Positions 39,231 to 49,323 of a stretch of DNA of 64,000 nucleotides are shown here, in pieces. The DNA is from a bacterium. GTDB taxonomy: Bacteria > Bacillota > Clostridia > Lachnospirales > Lachnospiraceae. Where the stretch lies: contig JAMPFT010000002.1 in NCBI GenBank assembly GCA_023664305.1, positions 124,001 to 188,000 of the forward strand, given 5' to 3'. The notes under the pieces were generated by a model. That model was given only the letters and a program-made list of their open reading frames with translations. It was not told where the DNA came from and searched no databases. Position 1 is the stretch's first letter. Each line of letters begins with the position of its first letter. Position numbers and translations under genes: made by a program.

Positions 39231-41810
39231 ATGGATATTTTCGTGAAAGTGATTGACAAAATATTCGGTACACACAGTGAGCGGGAGATCAAGAGAATCA
39301 CTTCCCTGGCGGACAAAATCGACGGGATGCGTTCTGAGATGATGGAGATGTCCGACGAGGAGCTGAAGGCGAAGACGCCGGAGTTTAAAAAGCGGCTGGC
39401 GGAGGGCGAGACGCTGGACGACATCCTGCCGGAGGCCTTTGCCACGGTAAGGGAAGCCGCAAGGCGTGTGCTGAACATGGAACATTACCGGGTGCAGATG
39501 ATCGGCGGGATTATCCTGCATCAGGGGCGTATCGCCGAAATGCGTACCGGTGAAGGAAAAACGCTGGTTTCCACCGCGCCCGCTTACCTGAACGCGCTGG
39601 AAGGAAAAGGCGTCCACATCGTCACGGTAAACGACTATCTGGCAAAGCGTGACGCGGAGTGGATGGGTCAGGTGCATGAGTTTTTGGGACTGTCGGTGGG
39701 GGTTGTGCTCAACAGCATGACCAGCGAGGAGCGGCAGAAGGCTTATCGCTGCGACATCACCTATGTGACCAACAACGAGCTGGGATTTGACTATCTGCGC
39801 GACAATATGGTGATTTACAAGGAGCAGCTTGTGCTCCGGGGGCTGCATTTCTGTATCATCGACGAGGTGGACTCGGTATTGATCGACGAGGCGAGAACCC
39901 CGTTGATTATCTCGGGTCAGAGCGGGAAGTCCACGGCCCTGTACGAAATGTGCGATCTGCTGGCGCGCCGCATGAAGCGGGGCGACGATATGCAGCAGCT
40001 GTCGAAGATGGACGCCATTATGGGGATTGTCCAGGAGGAGACGGGGGACTTTATTGTAAACGAAAAGGACAAGGTCATCAATCTGACGGCGGCGGGCGTG
40101 AAGAAGGTGGAGGATTTCTTCCACATTGCCAATTACGCCGATCCGGAAAATCTGGAGATCCAGCATACCATCATTCTGGCGCTGCGGGCGCACAACCTGA
40201 TGTTCAGGGATCAGGATTATGTCGTGAAGGACGATCAGGTGCTCATTGTAGACGAGTTTACGGGCCGTATTATGCCGGGCCGCCGTTATTCGGACGGCCT
40301 TCATCAGGCCATCGAGGCAAAGGAGCATGTAAAGGTAAAGCGGGAGAGCAAGACGCTTGCCTCCATTACCTTCCAGAATTTCTTCAATCTGTTTGAAAAG
40401 AAATGCGGCATGACGGGTACGGCTCTCACCGAGGAGAAGGAGTTCAGGGAGATTTACGGGATGGATGTGGTGGAGATACCGACCAACCGTCCCGTGATCC
40501 GTACCGACCTGCAGGACGCGGTGTATAAGACAAGAGAAGAGAAGCTGAAAGCGATCGTTGACGCTGTGGAGGCGTCTCATGACAAGGGGCAGCCGGTGCT
40601 GGTGGGCACCATCACCATCGAGGCCAGCGAGGAGCTGAGCCGCAGGCTGACCAAGAGGGGCATCAAGCACAAGGTTCTGAACGCAAAATTCCACGAGCTG
40701 GAGGCGGAGATCGTGGCGGACGCCGGTATCCACGGGGCCGTTACCATCGCGACCAACATGGCGGGCCGCGGTACGGATATCAAGCTGGATGAGGAGGCAC
40801 GGGCTGCCGGGGGCTTAAAGATCATCGGCACGGAGCGTCACGAGTCCAGGCGTATCGACAATCAGCTGAGAGGGCGTTCCGGACGTCAGGGAGACCCCGG
40901 AGAGTCAAAATTTTATATTTCTCTGCAGGACGATCTGATGAGGCTTTTCGGTTCCGAGCGTCTGATCAGTATGTTTAACGCACTGGGCGTGCCGGAGGGA
41001 CAGGAAATCGAGCATAAGGCGCTGACCAACGCTATCGAGTCGGCGCAGAAAAAGATCGAGAACAACAATTTCGGAATCCGTAAGAATCTGCTGGAGTATG
41101 ACCGCGTTATGAGCGAGCAGAGGGAAATTATCTATGAGGAGCGGAACCGTGTGCTGAACGGCGAGAGCATGCGGGACTTTATCTACAAGATGATTACGGA
41201 TATCGCGGAAAACTGTGTGGATATCAGCATCAACGACGACGCGGAGGTGGAGGAGTGGAACTTTAACGAGCTGAACACTCTTCTGATCCCGACGATCCCT
41301 CTGCAGCCTGTGACGGCGGAGCGGGTGAAGAAGCCGAAGAAAAACAGCTTAAAGCAGCAGCTGAAGGAAGAAGCGGTGAAGCTCTACGAGAGCAAGGAAG
41401 CGGAATTTCCCGATGCGGAGGCGATCCGCGAGCTGGAGAGGGTCATCCTTTTAAAGGTGATCGACAGAAAGTGGATGGATCATATCGACGATATGGAGCA
41501 GCTGCGTCAGGGTATCGGACTGCAGGCGTACGGCCAGCGGGATCCTCTGGTGGAGTATAAGACCAGCGGATATCAGATGTTTGACGAGATGATCCAGAAT
41601 ATCAAGGAGGAGACCGTCCGTCTTTTGTTCCACATCAAGGTAGAGCAGAAGGTGGAGCGGGAGCAGGTGGCAAAGGTCACCGGCACCAATAAGGACGACA
41701 GCGTGCAGAAGGCACCGAAGAAGCGCGAGAACGTCAAGATTTATCCAAACGATCCCTGTCCCTGCGGCAGCGGCAAAAAGTATAAGCAGTGCTGCGGACG
41801 GAAGGCGTAG
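39231..41810 (+). CDS. secA: Preprotein translocase ATPase SecA
   Basis: 859 residues from the ATG at 39231. Walker [13 protein letters not shown] at about 103-114, [12 protein letters not shown] (Walker B), [25 protein letters not shown] (helicase motif VI region), and the C-terminal zinc-binding end [18 protein letters not shown]. SecA drives proteins through SecYEG using ATP. The start is uncertain: AAAGG lies 1 nt before the ATG and 13 nt before an in-frame GTG (39243), so the GTG may be used. Monocistronic with its own promoter and terminator. Confidence 0.97.
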   Translation: MDIFVKVIDKIFGTHSEREIKRITSLADKIDGMRSEMMEMSDEELKAKTPEFKKRLAEGETLDDILPEAFATVREAARRVLNMEHYRVQMIGGIILHQGRIAEMRTGEGKTLVSTAPAYLNALEGKGVHIVTVNDYLAKRDAEWMGQVHEFLGLSVGVVLNSMTSEERQKAYRCDITYVTNNELGFDYLRDNMVIYKEQLVLRGLHFCIIDEVDSVLIDEARTPLIISGQSGKSTALYEMCDLLARRMKRGDDMQQLSKMDAIMGIVQEETGDFIVNEKDKVINLTAAGVKKVEDFFHIANYADPENLEIQHTIILALRAHNLMFRDQDYVVKDDQVLIVDEFTGRIMPGRRYSDGLHQAIEAKEHVKVKRESKTLASITFQNFFNLFEKKCGMTGTALTEEKEFREIYGMDVVEIPTNRPVIRTDLQDAVYKTREEKLKAIVDAVEASHDKGQPVLVGTITIEASEELSRRLTKRGIKHKVLNAKFHELEAEIVADAGIHGAVTIATNMAGRGTDIKLDEEARAAGGLKIIGTERHESRRIDNQLRGRSGRQGDPGESKFYISLQDDLMRLFGSERLISMFNALGVPEGQEIEHKALTNAIESAQKKIENNNFGIRKNLLEYDRVMSEQREIIYEERNRVLNGESMRDFIYKMITDIAENCVDISINDDAEVEEWNFNELNTLLIPTIPLQPVTAERVKKPKKNSLKQQLKEEAVKLYESKEAEFPDAEAIRELERVILLKVIDRKWMDHIDDMEQLRQGIGLQAYGQRDPLVEYKTSGYQMFDEMIQNIKEETVRLLFHIKVEQKVEREQVAKVTGTNKDDSVQKAPKKRENVKIYPNDPCPCGSGKKYKQCCGRKA

Positions 41811-41836
41811 ACCGGAAATTTCGGAACTGTAAAAAG

Positions 41837-41863
41837 GAAGCGCCAAAAACAGGCGCTTCTTTC
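41837..41863 (+). terminator. secA terminator
   Basis: GAAGCGCC / GGCGCTTC with a 7-nt A-rich loop, followed by TTTCC. Confidence 0.7.
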
Positions 41864-41902
41864 CGGTACCGTCATCGGTCTGTGTAGAGAGGTGGTTGCT
41901 GT

Positions 41903-43582
41903 ATGCGGCAGGAACTTCAAAAGAATAGCAGGCGGTTCCTGTATCTTCTTTGGTTTGGGGCTGTTCTTGTCAGTATTAAGAGTATTTTTACGGACTTCGG
42001 TGTAGACAACGGTTATGCGGTTGCAGCCTCATACAGGCATATTTCGGGCGACCGCATGTTTTGGGAGATGTGGGAGCCTCACCAGACCTCATCCTTTCTG
42101 GTTGATGTTTTAATGCTCATCTACAGGGTCTTTGTGCCGTCTTTCACCGGAGTGGCGATATATCTTCAGATAATGGGGGTTCTTCTGTGGATTCCCATTG
42201 TTTTTGTCCTGCACAAAGAGCTGTCGAAGCATATCGGCAAAGAACTGTCGCACTTGATCTGTATTTTTTTGTTTGTCTTTCGCGCAAAGCAGACCGTATT
42301 TCCTGAGTTTTCCAATATGCAGATAGGGTTTTCCGTGCTTTTTTTTGTATTTCTGATCAAATTTATCTGTGATCAGACGCAGTGGAAGCACCTGATTTTG
42401 GCGGCGGTTTTCCTGTGCCTGGAGATCATATCGTATCCGACCTGTATCATTGCCTATGCGGCGGCAGTGGGAATCCTCCTGCTTTATACGGAGCGAAAGG
42501 GAAGAAATGTATTGGCGTTCAGCGGTGTGTGTGCCGCATTGGGAACTTTGTATGTGGGTTATTTTCTGTTGACAAGGGGTCTGACGGGATTTGCGGAGGT
42601 GTTGTCGCTGTTGATCCGGGCAGACGCTTCCCACACAGGGGTTTCCATGTCTCTTTCCCGGTATTTTCAGGTGTTTGCGGAAGGGGCGGCCTACATGGCG
42701 GGGGTGTTGGCGATTGCGGCGGCGGTATGGCTCCTGCTTTGCAGGCATAAGAAAGACAGGGATATGCCCTTTCTGGCGGTTTTCGGGACGACATTGCTCG
42801 CCGTGACGGGAGTAACGCTTCCGCTGTGGATGGGCGGAAAGCTGAGCGCGTCGGAATGGCATTACTGCATCGTGCTGGCTTTGTTGATTTTGCTCGGTTG
42901 GGGGGGGCACAGGCTCCTGACGGATATGGAAAAAAAGATATGGGTTTCCGGCGTATTGATTTCCGCTTCCTCGTTTTTTGCGGTTGCGGTGCTCACGAAT
43001 TGCGCGCTGATGTCAGTCGTGGCCTATTTGCCTTTAGCTGCGGCTGTCTCCATGATACCGCTTTCCAAATTCCGAAAAGGGTTCTTTTGCGCGGGTACTG
43101 TCCTTCTGGTGGTTTTGCTTCACAGGGGCCTGATAACATGCGGTTATAATCAGGTGGGCCGCCATACCTTTGTGACGGAATTGGAGAGTATTGTCCGAAC
43201 CGGCCCGGCGGCGGGTATTATGTGTGACGATACTACGAGCTGTATTTTCAGGGATAATGTGACGGATTTTGAAAGCTTTATCGAACCGGATGACTCCGTC
43301 TTTTTTATCGGGGGCTGGGGGTATGACCCGCTGTATTATGTACAGGCGGGCGTCGATGTTTCCGCGTCGTCCGTGATTTCCAGTCCTACGTTCGGCAGAC
43401 ATCAGATAGATTATTGGAGCAGATATGACGGTAAAACCCCGACGGTCATTGCGGTTGCGTGCTATGACGGCCGGTTTCTGGCAGAGCAAGGCGAGTGGCA
43501 GACGATATCCGAATGGATGGAAGAGCGCTATGTATGGGTCGGAGACGGGATATGGTGGAGATTTTACCGTAGGAAAGAATGA
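41903..43582 (+). CDS. Large polytopic membrane protein, GT-C glycosyltransferase-like
   Basis: 559 residues with about 12 membrane segments. An early Asp/His-rich external loop (DFGVDNGYAVAASYRH) and a C-terminal extracytoplasmic domain of about 130 residues (TFVTELESIVRTGPAAGIMC onward, rich in Asp/Tyr/Trp) fit the layout of GT-C-type mannosyltransferase-like envelope proteins. The gene contains an in-frame run of eight G (42900-42907), of the same kind as the out-of-frame G9 of the 11.4-kb gene. Monocistronic. Family call is by topology only. Confidence 0.75.
   Translation: MRQELQKNSRRFLYLLWFGAVLVSIKSIFTDFGVDNGYAVAASYRHISGDRMFWEMWEPHQTSSFLVDVLMLIYRVFVPSFTGVAIYLQIMGVLLWIPIVFVLHKELSKHIGKELSHLICIFLFVFRAKQTVFPEFSNMQIGFSVLFFVFLIKFICDQTQWKHLILAAVFLCLEIISYPTCIIAYAAAVGILLLYTERKGRNVLAFSGVCAALGTLYVGYFLLTRGLTGFAEVLSLLIRADASHTGVSMSLSRYFQVFAEGAAYMAGVLAIAAAVWLLLCRHKKDRDMPFLAVFGTTLLAVTGVTLPLWMGGKLSASEWHYCIVLALLILLGWGGHRLLTDMEKKIWVSGVLISASSFFAVAVLTNCALMSVVAYLPLAAAVSMIPLSKFRKGFFCAGTVLLVVLLHRGLITCGYNQVGRHTFVTELESIVRTGPAAGIMCDDTTSCIFRDNVTDFESFIEPDDSVFFIGGWGYDPLYYVQAGVDVSASSVISSPTFGRHQIDYWSRYDGKTPTVIAVACYDGRFLAEQGEWQTISEWMEERYVWVGDGIWWRFYRRKE
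42900..42907 (+). repeat. Poly-G tract (G8), in frame
   Basis: Eight consecutive G within codons for LGWGGH. A change of one or two G would truncate the protein. Confidence 0.85.
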
Positions 43583-43711
43583 AATTACAAATGCAGCCGT
43601 AAATTTGACGGGCGTGCGAAAAATGTGTCAGGCTGGTCAAAAAGGCGGAATGGTGATATATTATTAACGGATTGTTCCCATAGGGAAGAATGCAGAAAGC
43701 AGGTGGCATAA

Positions 43712-44821
43712 ATGGTAGAGCTTGACCAGATGAAAACGGAGATACTGGCCTATGAGACGTCTTTGAACGAGGTGCGGGATTCCCTGGACCTGGCGAACAA
43801 GTCAAAGCGGATCGAGGAACTGGAGATGGAAATGGAGGCGCCCGGCTTCTGGGACGATCCGGGCAGCTCCAATCTGAAAATGAAGGAGCTGAAAAACCTG
43901 AAGGATACTGTGGAGGAGTGCAACGGGCTGTTTACGCAGTACGAGGATATCCTGACGCTAATCGAGATGGGGTACGAGGAGAATGACGACGCCATGGCGG
44001 CGGAGATCCGGGAAGAGCTCGACAACTTTATCGCGACTTTCGAGGAGCTGCGGATTGGAACGCTGCTCTCCGGGGAGTACGACAAGAGCAACGCGATTCT
44101 GAAGCTGAACGCGGGCGCGGGCGGAACGGAGAGCTGCGACTGGTGCAGTATGCTGTACCGTATGTACACCAGATGGGCGGAGCGGAAGGGCTTTGAACTG
44201 GAGGTATTGGATTATCTGGACGGCGACGAGGCGGGGATCAAGTCGGTGACTTTCCAGGTCAACGGGCTCAACGCCTACGGTTATCTGAAGTCGGAAAAGG
44301 GAGTCCACAGGCTGGTGCGGATTTCTCCCTTTAATGCCCAGGGAAAGCGGCAGACCTCCTTTGTGTCGCTGGATGTGATGCCGGACATTGAGGAGGATCT
44401 GGATGTGGAGATCGACGAGAAGGATCTGCGTATCGATACCTACCGAAGCAGCGGCGCGGGCGGCCAGCACATCAATAAGACGTCTTCCGCCATCCGGATC
44501 ACGCATATTCCCACGGGAACCGTGGTGCAGTGCCAGAATGAGAGAAGCCAGTTTCAGAATAAAGACAAGGCCATGCAGATGTTGAAGGCAAAGCTGTATC
44601 TGCTCAAGCAGGAGGCCAATGTGGAGAAGCTGTCGGATATCCGGGGCGAGGTCAAGGAGATTGGCTGGGGGAACCAGATCCGTTCCTATGTGCTGCAGCC
44701 TTATAAGCTGGTGAAGGATTTGAGAACCGATGTGGAGACGGGAAACGCCGACGCTGTGTTGGACGGCGCGCTGGATCCCTTTATCAACGGGTATCTGAAG
44801 TGGATTAATACAAAGGACTAA
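43712..44821 (+). CDS. prfB: Peptide chain release factor 2
   Basis: 369 residues. RF2-specific SPF (RISPFNAQG) and the catalytic GGQ at 250-252 (GAGGQHINKTSS) are intact. It recognises UGA/UAA stops and hydrolyses peptidyl-tRNA. The usual +1 programmed frameshift near codon 25 (CUU UGA) is absent: the frame reads straight through RDSLDLANKSKR, so this copy has no autoregulatory frameshift. AGGTGG precedes the ATG. It overlaps the convergent DUF975 gene by 4 bp. Confidence 0.97.
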   Translation: MVELDQMKTEILAYETSLNEVRDSLDLANKSKRIEELEMEMEAPGFWDDPGSSNLKMKELKNLKDTVEECNGLFTQYEDILTLIEMGYEENDDAMAAEIREELDNFIATFEELRIGTLLSGEYDKSNAILKLNAGAGGTESCDWCSMLYRMYTRWAERKGFELEVLDYLDGDEAGIKSVTFQVNGLNAYGYLKSEKGVHRLVRISPFNAQGKRQTSFVSLDVMPDIEEDLDVEIDEKDLRIDTYRSSGAGGQHINKTSSAIRITHIPTGTVVQCQNERSQFQNKDKAMQMLKAKLYLLKQEANVEKLSDIRGEVKEIGWGNQIRSYVLQPYKLVKDLRTDVETGNADAVLDGALDPFINGYLKWINTKD

Positions 44822-45558
44822 GACTTCATCAGATCCAGATAAAACAGTACCTGCGTCATATGCGCGTAGGGGCAGATCCAGAGGAAACCGACTCCCAGAG
44901 ACAGGATACAGAGCAGATACAGAGGCAGGAAGCTGATCCGCAGAAGAAAGAACCGTCTGCGGTGTCCGTGGATAACATGGAGGGTGGCGTCTAAAAGCGC
45001 GCCGAGCCTCTTCTCCGGGAAGTCCAAAAGAAGATAGTAAGCGATGTCAAAAGTCAGACCGATGGGAACGTAAATCAGGTAACCGGCGGCGGAGGCGAGA
45101 AGCGCCGCAATAAGCATACGGTAGTCCGCGGAATTGATATATTGCAGGAAAAGATAGAGAAAAGGCAGCTGGAACAGGATCCCGACCAGCAGGTGCAGCG
45201 TGGAGAGAAACAGGGCTTTCCCCAGAATTTCGCCGGAAAATCCGTAAAAGATGTTTTCGTAACGGCAGGACTGGCCGCAGGCAATCCGAAAACATAAATA
45301 CGAGATTCCCAGTTTGAAAAAACCCGTCAGAATCAGGCAGAATATAAGCCCTGTTTGGACGGAAGCGGTATAGAACGCACGAAAGGAGAAGACTCCGGTC
45401 AGCATGGCGGCCAGCGCTGGAAAAAGAACAGGGATCAAAAAAGCGCCGACAAGAACCAGAAAAAAGAGGAAACATCCGAAGACCGTATCTGTGTAGCTGC
45501 CACAGAGGCGGTCTTTTGCGCTGTCCTTCAGTTTGTAAAGCTTTGCGTACTGATTCAT
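44818..45558 (-). CDS. DUF975-like membrane protein
   Basis: 246 residues with five to six membrane segments (FLFFLVLVGAFLIPVL, FYTASVQTGLIFCLILTGFF, and so on). The GYLIYVPIGLTFDIAYYLLLD region and the RRRFFLLRISFLP segment fit the DUF975 family of Firmicutes membrane proteins of unknown function. It is the last gene of a minus-strand cluster and overlaps the convergent prfB stop by 4 bp. Confidence 0.75.
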   Translation of the reverse strand: MNQYAKLYKLKDSAKDRLCGSYTDTVFGCFLFFLVLVGAFLIPVLFPALAAMLTGVFSFRAFYTASVQTGLIFCLILTGFFKLGISYLCFRIACGQSCRYENIFYGFSGEILGKALFLSTLHLLVGILFQLPFLYLFLQYINSADYRMLIAALLASAAGYLIYVPIGLTFDIAYYLLLDFPEKRLGALLDATLHVIHGHRRRFFLLRISFLPLYLLCILSLGVGFLWICPYAHMTQVLFYLDLMKS

Positions 45559-45568
45559 TCTGCTGCTC

Positions 45569-46093
45569 CTACACTGCGTAATCGATGTTCCTGCCGCTGT
45601 ATTTTGCGCGGTCCGCTGATTTCAGTCCCTTTTGATAAGGGTTGTCTTCGTTGTAATATTTGATCTGAGTGTGTGTGGTCCCGCCGGACACATAGGTACG
45701 GCCGCATTCGGGACATATGGCCGTTTGGATGGAAACGGAAGCGGAGATTACCCTGCCGTTGTTTGCGGAGGCCTTTTTATAGGCGTTGGAGACATGCTCC
45801 TGTTCGTGCGCCCGCACTCTCGCCGCGGCGCTTTCCGGAGAGATGTGCGCGGCGCTCTTGAAGGAAACCATCTCGTCGGAGCCGTCCTGATATTTCCGCC
45901 TTTTACAGGTTTCACACTCCTCGTTGGGATCCTTCAGGCCGGCGCGTTTTTCACGGCTTTCTTTTTCCGTGTCCTTCTCCTTTTTGGGAGAGAGGGGAGC
46001 GGGGGCGGTTTTGTCTGCGTTTTTTTCGGACGGGAAAGGGAAGCCTGCACTTTTGAATGTCATATCGTTGTATTTTCCAATGGAAAGATTCAT
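45569..46093 (-). CDS. SprA-related putative metalloprotease
   Basis: 174 residues from the ATG at 46093 (AAAGG upstream). An N-terminal linker is followed by a conserved domain: CETCKRRKYQDGSDEMVSFK, the zinc-type HEQEH motif in VRAHEQEHVSNAYKKA (HExxH), and a second Cys pair ICPECGRTYVSGG. This pattern matches the SprA-related/DUF family of putative metallopeptidases. There is no signal peptide. Function unknown; lies between a DUF4190-like gene and a DUF975-like gene in the same cluster. Confidence 0.82.
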   Translation of the reverse strand: MNLSIGKYNDMTFKSAGFPFPSEKNADKTAPAPLSPKKEKDTEKESREKRAGLKDPNEECETCKRRKYQDGSDEMVSFKSAAHISPESAAARVRAHEQEHVSNAYKKASANNGRVISASVSIQTAICPECGRTYVSGGTTHTQIKYYNEDNPYQKGLKSADRAKYSGRNIDYAV

Positions 46094-46178
46094 AAAACAC
46101 TGCCTTTCTTTTTCGGGGGACATCTGCGTCCCGGAGTATCGGGGTTGAAAAGGATGGCAAAGCGGCTGCCGCGGCGTC

Positions 46179-46607
46179 TTACAAAAGAGAAATAAACGCC
46201 GGATTCACAGATGCTGCCAGGAGCCGGGTGTAAGCGACATACAGACCGAAAACCCCGTAAAAGCATCCGAATATGCTCAGACAGAGTCCCAACCGGCAGT
46301 TGCTGTTTAAAGCTTTTTTCTTTCGGCAGCACAAAAACGCGAAAAGGATTCCCATGGCGCCAAAGGGAAGCGACAGATAACAGCAGCTTAATGTGACGGA
46401 CAAAAAGCCGCAGATCATCGACGCCAGGGAAAAGCTCTGGTCGTAAGGCGGATGGGTCGGCTGATTGTAATAGCTGCTTTTGGAAGCGTTGCTGTCCCAT
46501 TTGTCCCAGTCCTTCTTCGCTTCCTGCTCCTGCCACTTTTCCCAGTTTTCCCGGGCGTTTTCCCAGCTGTTCTCTCGGTTGTCCTGCCCGTTCTGATCAT
46601 AATCCAT
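46179..46607 (-). CDS. Small membrane protein, DUF4190-like
   Basis: 142 residues from the ATG at 46607 (AAAGGAG 8 nt upstream); a longer frame starting at 46667 lacks an SD and runs into the hairpin leader. The first 55 residues are highly charged and Asn/Trp/Glu-rich (NRENSWENARENWEKWQEQE). Two membrane segments follow, separated by a basic CCRKKK loop (SLASMICGFLSVTLSCCYL, then LGLCLSIFGCFYGVFGLYVA), as in DUF4190 proteins. First gene of the minus-strand cluster. Confidence 0.75.
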   Translation of the reverse strand: MDYDQNGQDNRENSWENARENWEKWQEQEAKKDWDKWDSNASKSSYYNQPTHPPYDQSFSLASMICGFLSVTLSCCYLSLPFGAMGILFAFLCCRKKKALNSNCRLGLCLSIFGCFYGVFGLYVAYTRLLAASVNPAFISLL

Positions 46608-46654
46608 GCGTTCGGCTCCTTTACTGGTAACGGAAATCTTGCTGCAGCCGGGAA

Positions 46655-46696
46655 GAATGCTTCGCATTCTTCTAAGCGAGCGAAGCTCGCTTTTTT
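46655..46696 (-). promoter_or_regulatory. Paired hairpins at the 5' end of the DUF4190-SprA-DUF975 transcript
   Basis: Two adjacent hairpins (AAGCGAGC-gaa-GCTCGCTT and GAATGC-ttc-GCATTC) begin right at the expected RNA start. They may stabilise the 5' end. Read on the plus strand, the first is followed by T6 and could act as a terminator, but no plus-strand gene ends there. Confidence 0.5.
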
Positions 46697-46698
46697 AT

Positions 46699-46727
46699 AA
46701 TGTACCATTTTATTCGGATAATGTCAA
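46699..46727 (-). promoter_or_regulatory. Promoter of the DUF4190-SprA-DUF975 cluster
   Basis: TTGACA, 17-nt spacer, TACATT on the minus strand. Confidence 0.7.
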
Positions 46728-46772
46728 AGGCGGAAGCCGCATTTATAAAGATTTTAGGAAATTAATTCAGGA

Positions 46773-46801
46773 TTGCAGTTCTTTCCTTTTTTTAGTAAAA
46801 T
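46773..46801 (+). promoter_or_regulatory. tex promoter
   Basis: TTGCAG, 17-nt spacer, TAAAAT, 60 bp before the tex start; divergent from the minus-strand promoter at 46699. Confidence 0.6.
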
Positions 46802-46860
46802 AGAGATAGGGCGGGAAGAAAATCCCGCCTGTGATACAGGACGGAAAGAGGGGCTTAAAA

Positions 46861-49323
46861 ATGGATATCACACAGAAGATCAAAGAGGAATTGCAGGTAG
46901 AGAAATGGCAGGTTGAGGCCGCCGTCAAGCTGATCGACGAGGGCAATACCATTCCCTTTATCTCGCGATACAGAAAGGAAGTCACGGGATCGTTAAATGA
47001 CGAGCAGCTTCGGAATCTGTATGAGCGGCTGACGTATCTGCGCAACCTTGAGGAGAAGAAGGAACAGGTACTGGGGAGCATAGAGGAGCAGGGAAAACTG
47101 ACGGAGGAACTGAAGGAGAAAATCCTGGCGGCGGAAACGCAGGTAGTCGTGGAGGATCTGTACAGGCCCTACCGCCCCAAGCGAAAGACGAGAGCCAGCG
47201 TGGCGAAGGAAAAAGGTCTGGAGGGTCTGGCGGCGTATCTTCTGGCCCAGGACGCAAAGGCCCCTGTGCTGGAGGAAGCGGCAAAGTATGTCACCGGGGA
47301 AGAGGTAGAGGAAGAAAAGCGCGTCAGGACGCCGCAGGAGGCTCTGCAGGGCGCGATGGATATTATTGCCGAGAGCATCTCCGACAACGCGGATTACAGG
47401 AGCTATATCCGTGAGGCGACGGTGGAGGAAGGCGTTGTGACCGGTACGGCGAAGGATGAAAAGGTACAGAGCGTCTATGAGATGTATTATCATTTTGAGG
47501 AGGCGGTGAAGAAGATTGCCGGCCACAGGGTGCTTGCGCTGAACAGGGGCGAGGCGGAAAAGATACTGACCGTAAAGGTCAACGCGCCGAGGGAGCGCAT
47601 CCTGCAATATCTGGCAAAGAAAACGGTCACCTCGGACAACGAATATACCACTCCCGTATTGTCGGAGGTGCTGGAGGACAGCTATGACCGTTTGATCGCC
47701 CCCGCCATCGAAAGAGAAATCAGGAACGATCTGACGGAGAAGGCGGAGGACGGAGCGATCAGTGTGTTCGGGAAAAATCTGGAGCAGCTTCTCCTGCAGC
47801 CGCCGATTGCCGGGAAGGTGGTGCTGGGATGGGACCCCGCTTTTCGGACGGGCTGTAAGCTGGCGGTAGTGGATCCCACGGGAAAGGTGCTGGATACGAA
47901 GGTGATTTATCCGACCGCGCCCCAGAATAAGGTGGAAGAGGCGAAAACGGAGCTGAAGAGACTGATTAAGAAGTACGGCGTGGATTTGATTTCCGTGGGA
48001 AACGGAACCGCATCCAGAGAGTCGGAGCAGGTGATTGTGGAGCTGTTAAAGGAGATCGACCGCCCGGTGCAGTATGTGATTGTCAACGAGGCAGGGGCGA
48101 GCGTATATTCCGCCAGCAAGCTGGCGACGGAGGAGTTTCCGAATTTTGACGTGGGTCAGAGAAGCGCTGCGTCCATCGCGAGAAGACTGCAGGATCCTCT
48201 GGCGGAATTGGTAAAGATCGATCCTCAGTCCATCGGCGTCGGCCAGTACCAGCATGATATGAACCAGAAAAAGCTGGGAGAAGCCCTAAACGGCGTGGTG
48301 GAGGACAGTGTGAACAAGGTGGGGGTGGATCTGAATACCGCTTCGGTATCCCTGCTGGAGTATGTCTCCGGTATCAACAAGACCATCGCCAGGAATATCG
48401 TGGACTACCGGGAGGCAAACGGACGCTTTACCAACCGGAATCAGCTGTTGAAGGTGGCAAAGCTGGGGCCTAAGGCCTATGAGCAGTGCGCCGGGTTTAT
48501 GCGGATTATGGACGGCGAGAACCCCTTGGACGCGACCAGCGTCCATCCGGAGTCCTACGAGGCGGCCATGAAGCTCCTTGACAGGCTGGGAATGACGATG
48601 GAGGATGTGCGTGCGGCCCAGAAGAAGGCGGCGCAGGAGAAAGCGGCCGGAAAGAAGACGCAGGCCGCGGGAAATGTGACAGGCAAAACGGCATCCGCGT
48701 CAGGAGCTTCTTCCCAAAACGCGAAAAAGGCAAAACCTGTGCAGATACGCAATACCAACACGGCTATGGGCAAGGCGCTCGCGGCTGCCATGGGAGGAGT
48801 GACGCTTACCGACGACAGGAGCGTCGGAAAACAGGAGACCGGTTCGGTCAATGAAAAGGGCGGAAAAGGACGCACGGAGCAGACGGGCGTATCCGGCCTG
48901 GAGAAACGGATCAAGGATAAAAAGCTTCTGGCGCAGGAGCTGGGGATCGGCGAAATCACACTGACGGATATTTTAAAGGAGCTGGAAAAGCCGGCGAGAG
49001 ATCCCAGGGACGATATGCCGAAGCCTATCCTGAGAAGCGATGTGCTGGATATGAAGGACCTGAAGCCCGGCATGGTTTTAAAGGGCACGGTGCGCAATGT
49101 GATCGACTTCGGAGTGTTTGTGGATATCGGCGTCCATCAGGACGGTCTGGTACACATTTCCCAGATCACGGACCGGTATATCAGGCACCCTCTGGAAGCT
49201 GTCAGCGTGGGAGATATCGTGGAGGTGGAAGTGCTGTCGGTGGATACCGCCAAAAAGAGGATTTCCCTGACCATGAAGCTGGGCCAAAACCGCCAGGCTG
49301 CGGATCATTCCCGACATATTTGA
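46861..49323 (+). CDS. tex: Tex family RNA-binding transcription accessory protein
   Basis: 820 residues from the ATG at 46861 (GAGGGG upstream). Order: N-terminal helical Tex domain (ITQKIKEELQVEKWQVEAAV), YqgF-like RNase H domain (about 315-420, AFRTGCKLAVVDPTGKVLDT), helix-hairpin-helix region (about 480-560, LEYVSGINKTIARNIVDYRE), a roughly 100-residue Ala/Lys/Gly-rich low-complexity insert (about 580-690), and the S1 RNA-binding domain at the end (GMVLKGTVRNVIDFGVFVDI). Tex is a highly conserved nucleic-acid-binding factor. The insert between HhH and S1 is the only unusual part. Confidence 0.95.
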   Translation: MDITQKIKEELQVEKWQVEAAVKLIDEGNTIPFISRYRKEVTGSLNDEQLRNLYERLTYLRNLEEKKEQVLGSIEEQGKLTEELKEKILAAETQVVVEDLYRPYRPKRKTRASVAKEKGLEGLAAYLLAQDAKAPVLEEAAKYVTGEEVEEEKRVRTPQEALQGAMDIIAESISDNADYRSYIREATVEEGVVTGTAKDEKVQSVYEMYYHFEEAVKKIAGHRVLALNRGEAEKILTVKVNAPRERILQYLAKKTVTSDNEYTTPVLSEVLEDSYDRLIAPAIEREIRNDLTEKAEDGAISVFGKNLEQLLLQPPIAGKVVLGWDPAFRTGCKLAVVDPTGKVLDTKVIYPTAPQNKVEEAKTELKRLIKKYGVDLISVGNGTASRESEQVIVELLKEIDRPVQYVIVNEAGASVYSASKLATEEFPNFDVGQRSAASIARRLQDPLAELVKIDPQSIGVGQYQHDMNQKKLGEALNGVVEDSVNKVGVDLNTASVSLLEYVSGINKTIARNIVDYREANGRFTNRNQLLKVAKLGPKAYEQCAGFMRIMDGENPLDATSVHPESYEAAMKLLDRLGMTMEDVRAAQKKAAQEKAAGKKTQAAGNVTGKTASASGASSQNAKKAKPVQIRNTNTAMGKALAAAMGGVTLTDDRSVGKQETGSVNEKGGKGRTEQTGVSGLEKRIKDKKLLAQELGIGEITLTDILKELEKPARDPRDDMPKPILRSDVLDMKDLKPGMVLKGTVRNVIDFGVFVDIGVHQDGLVHISQITDRYIRHPLEAVSVGDIVEVEVLSVDTAKKRISLTMKLGQNRQAADHSRHI

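Noticed and set aside
39219-40733. 504-codon antisense frame within secA
   Set aside because: Shadow of a strongly coding plus strand.
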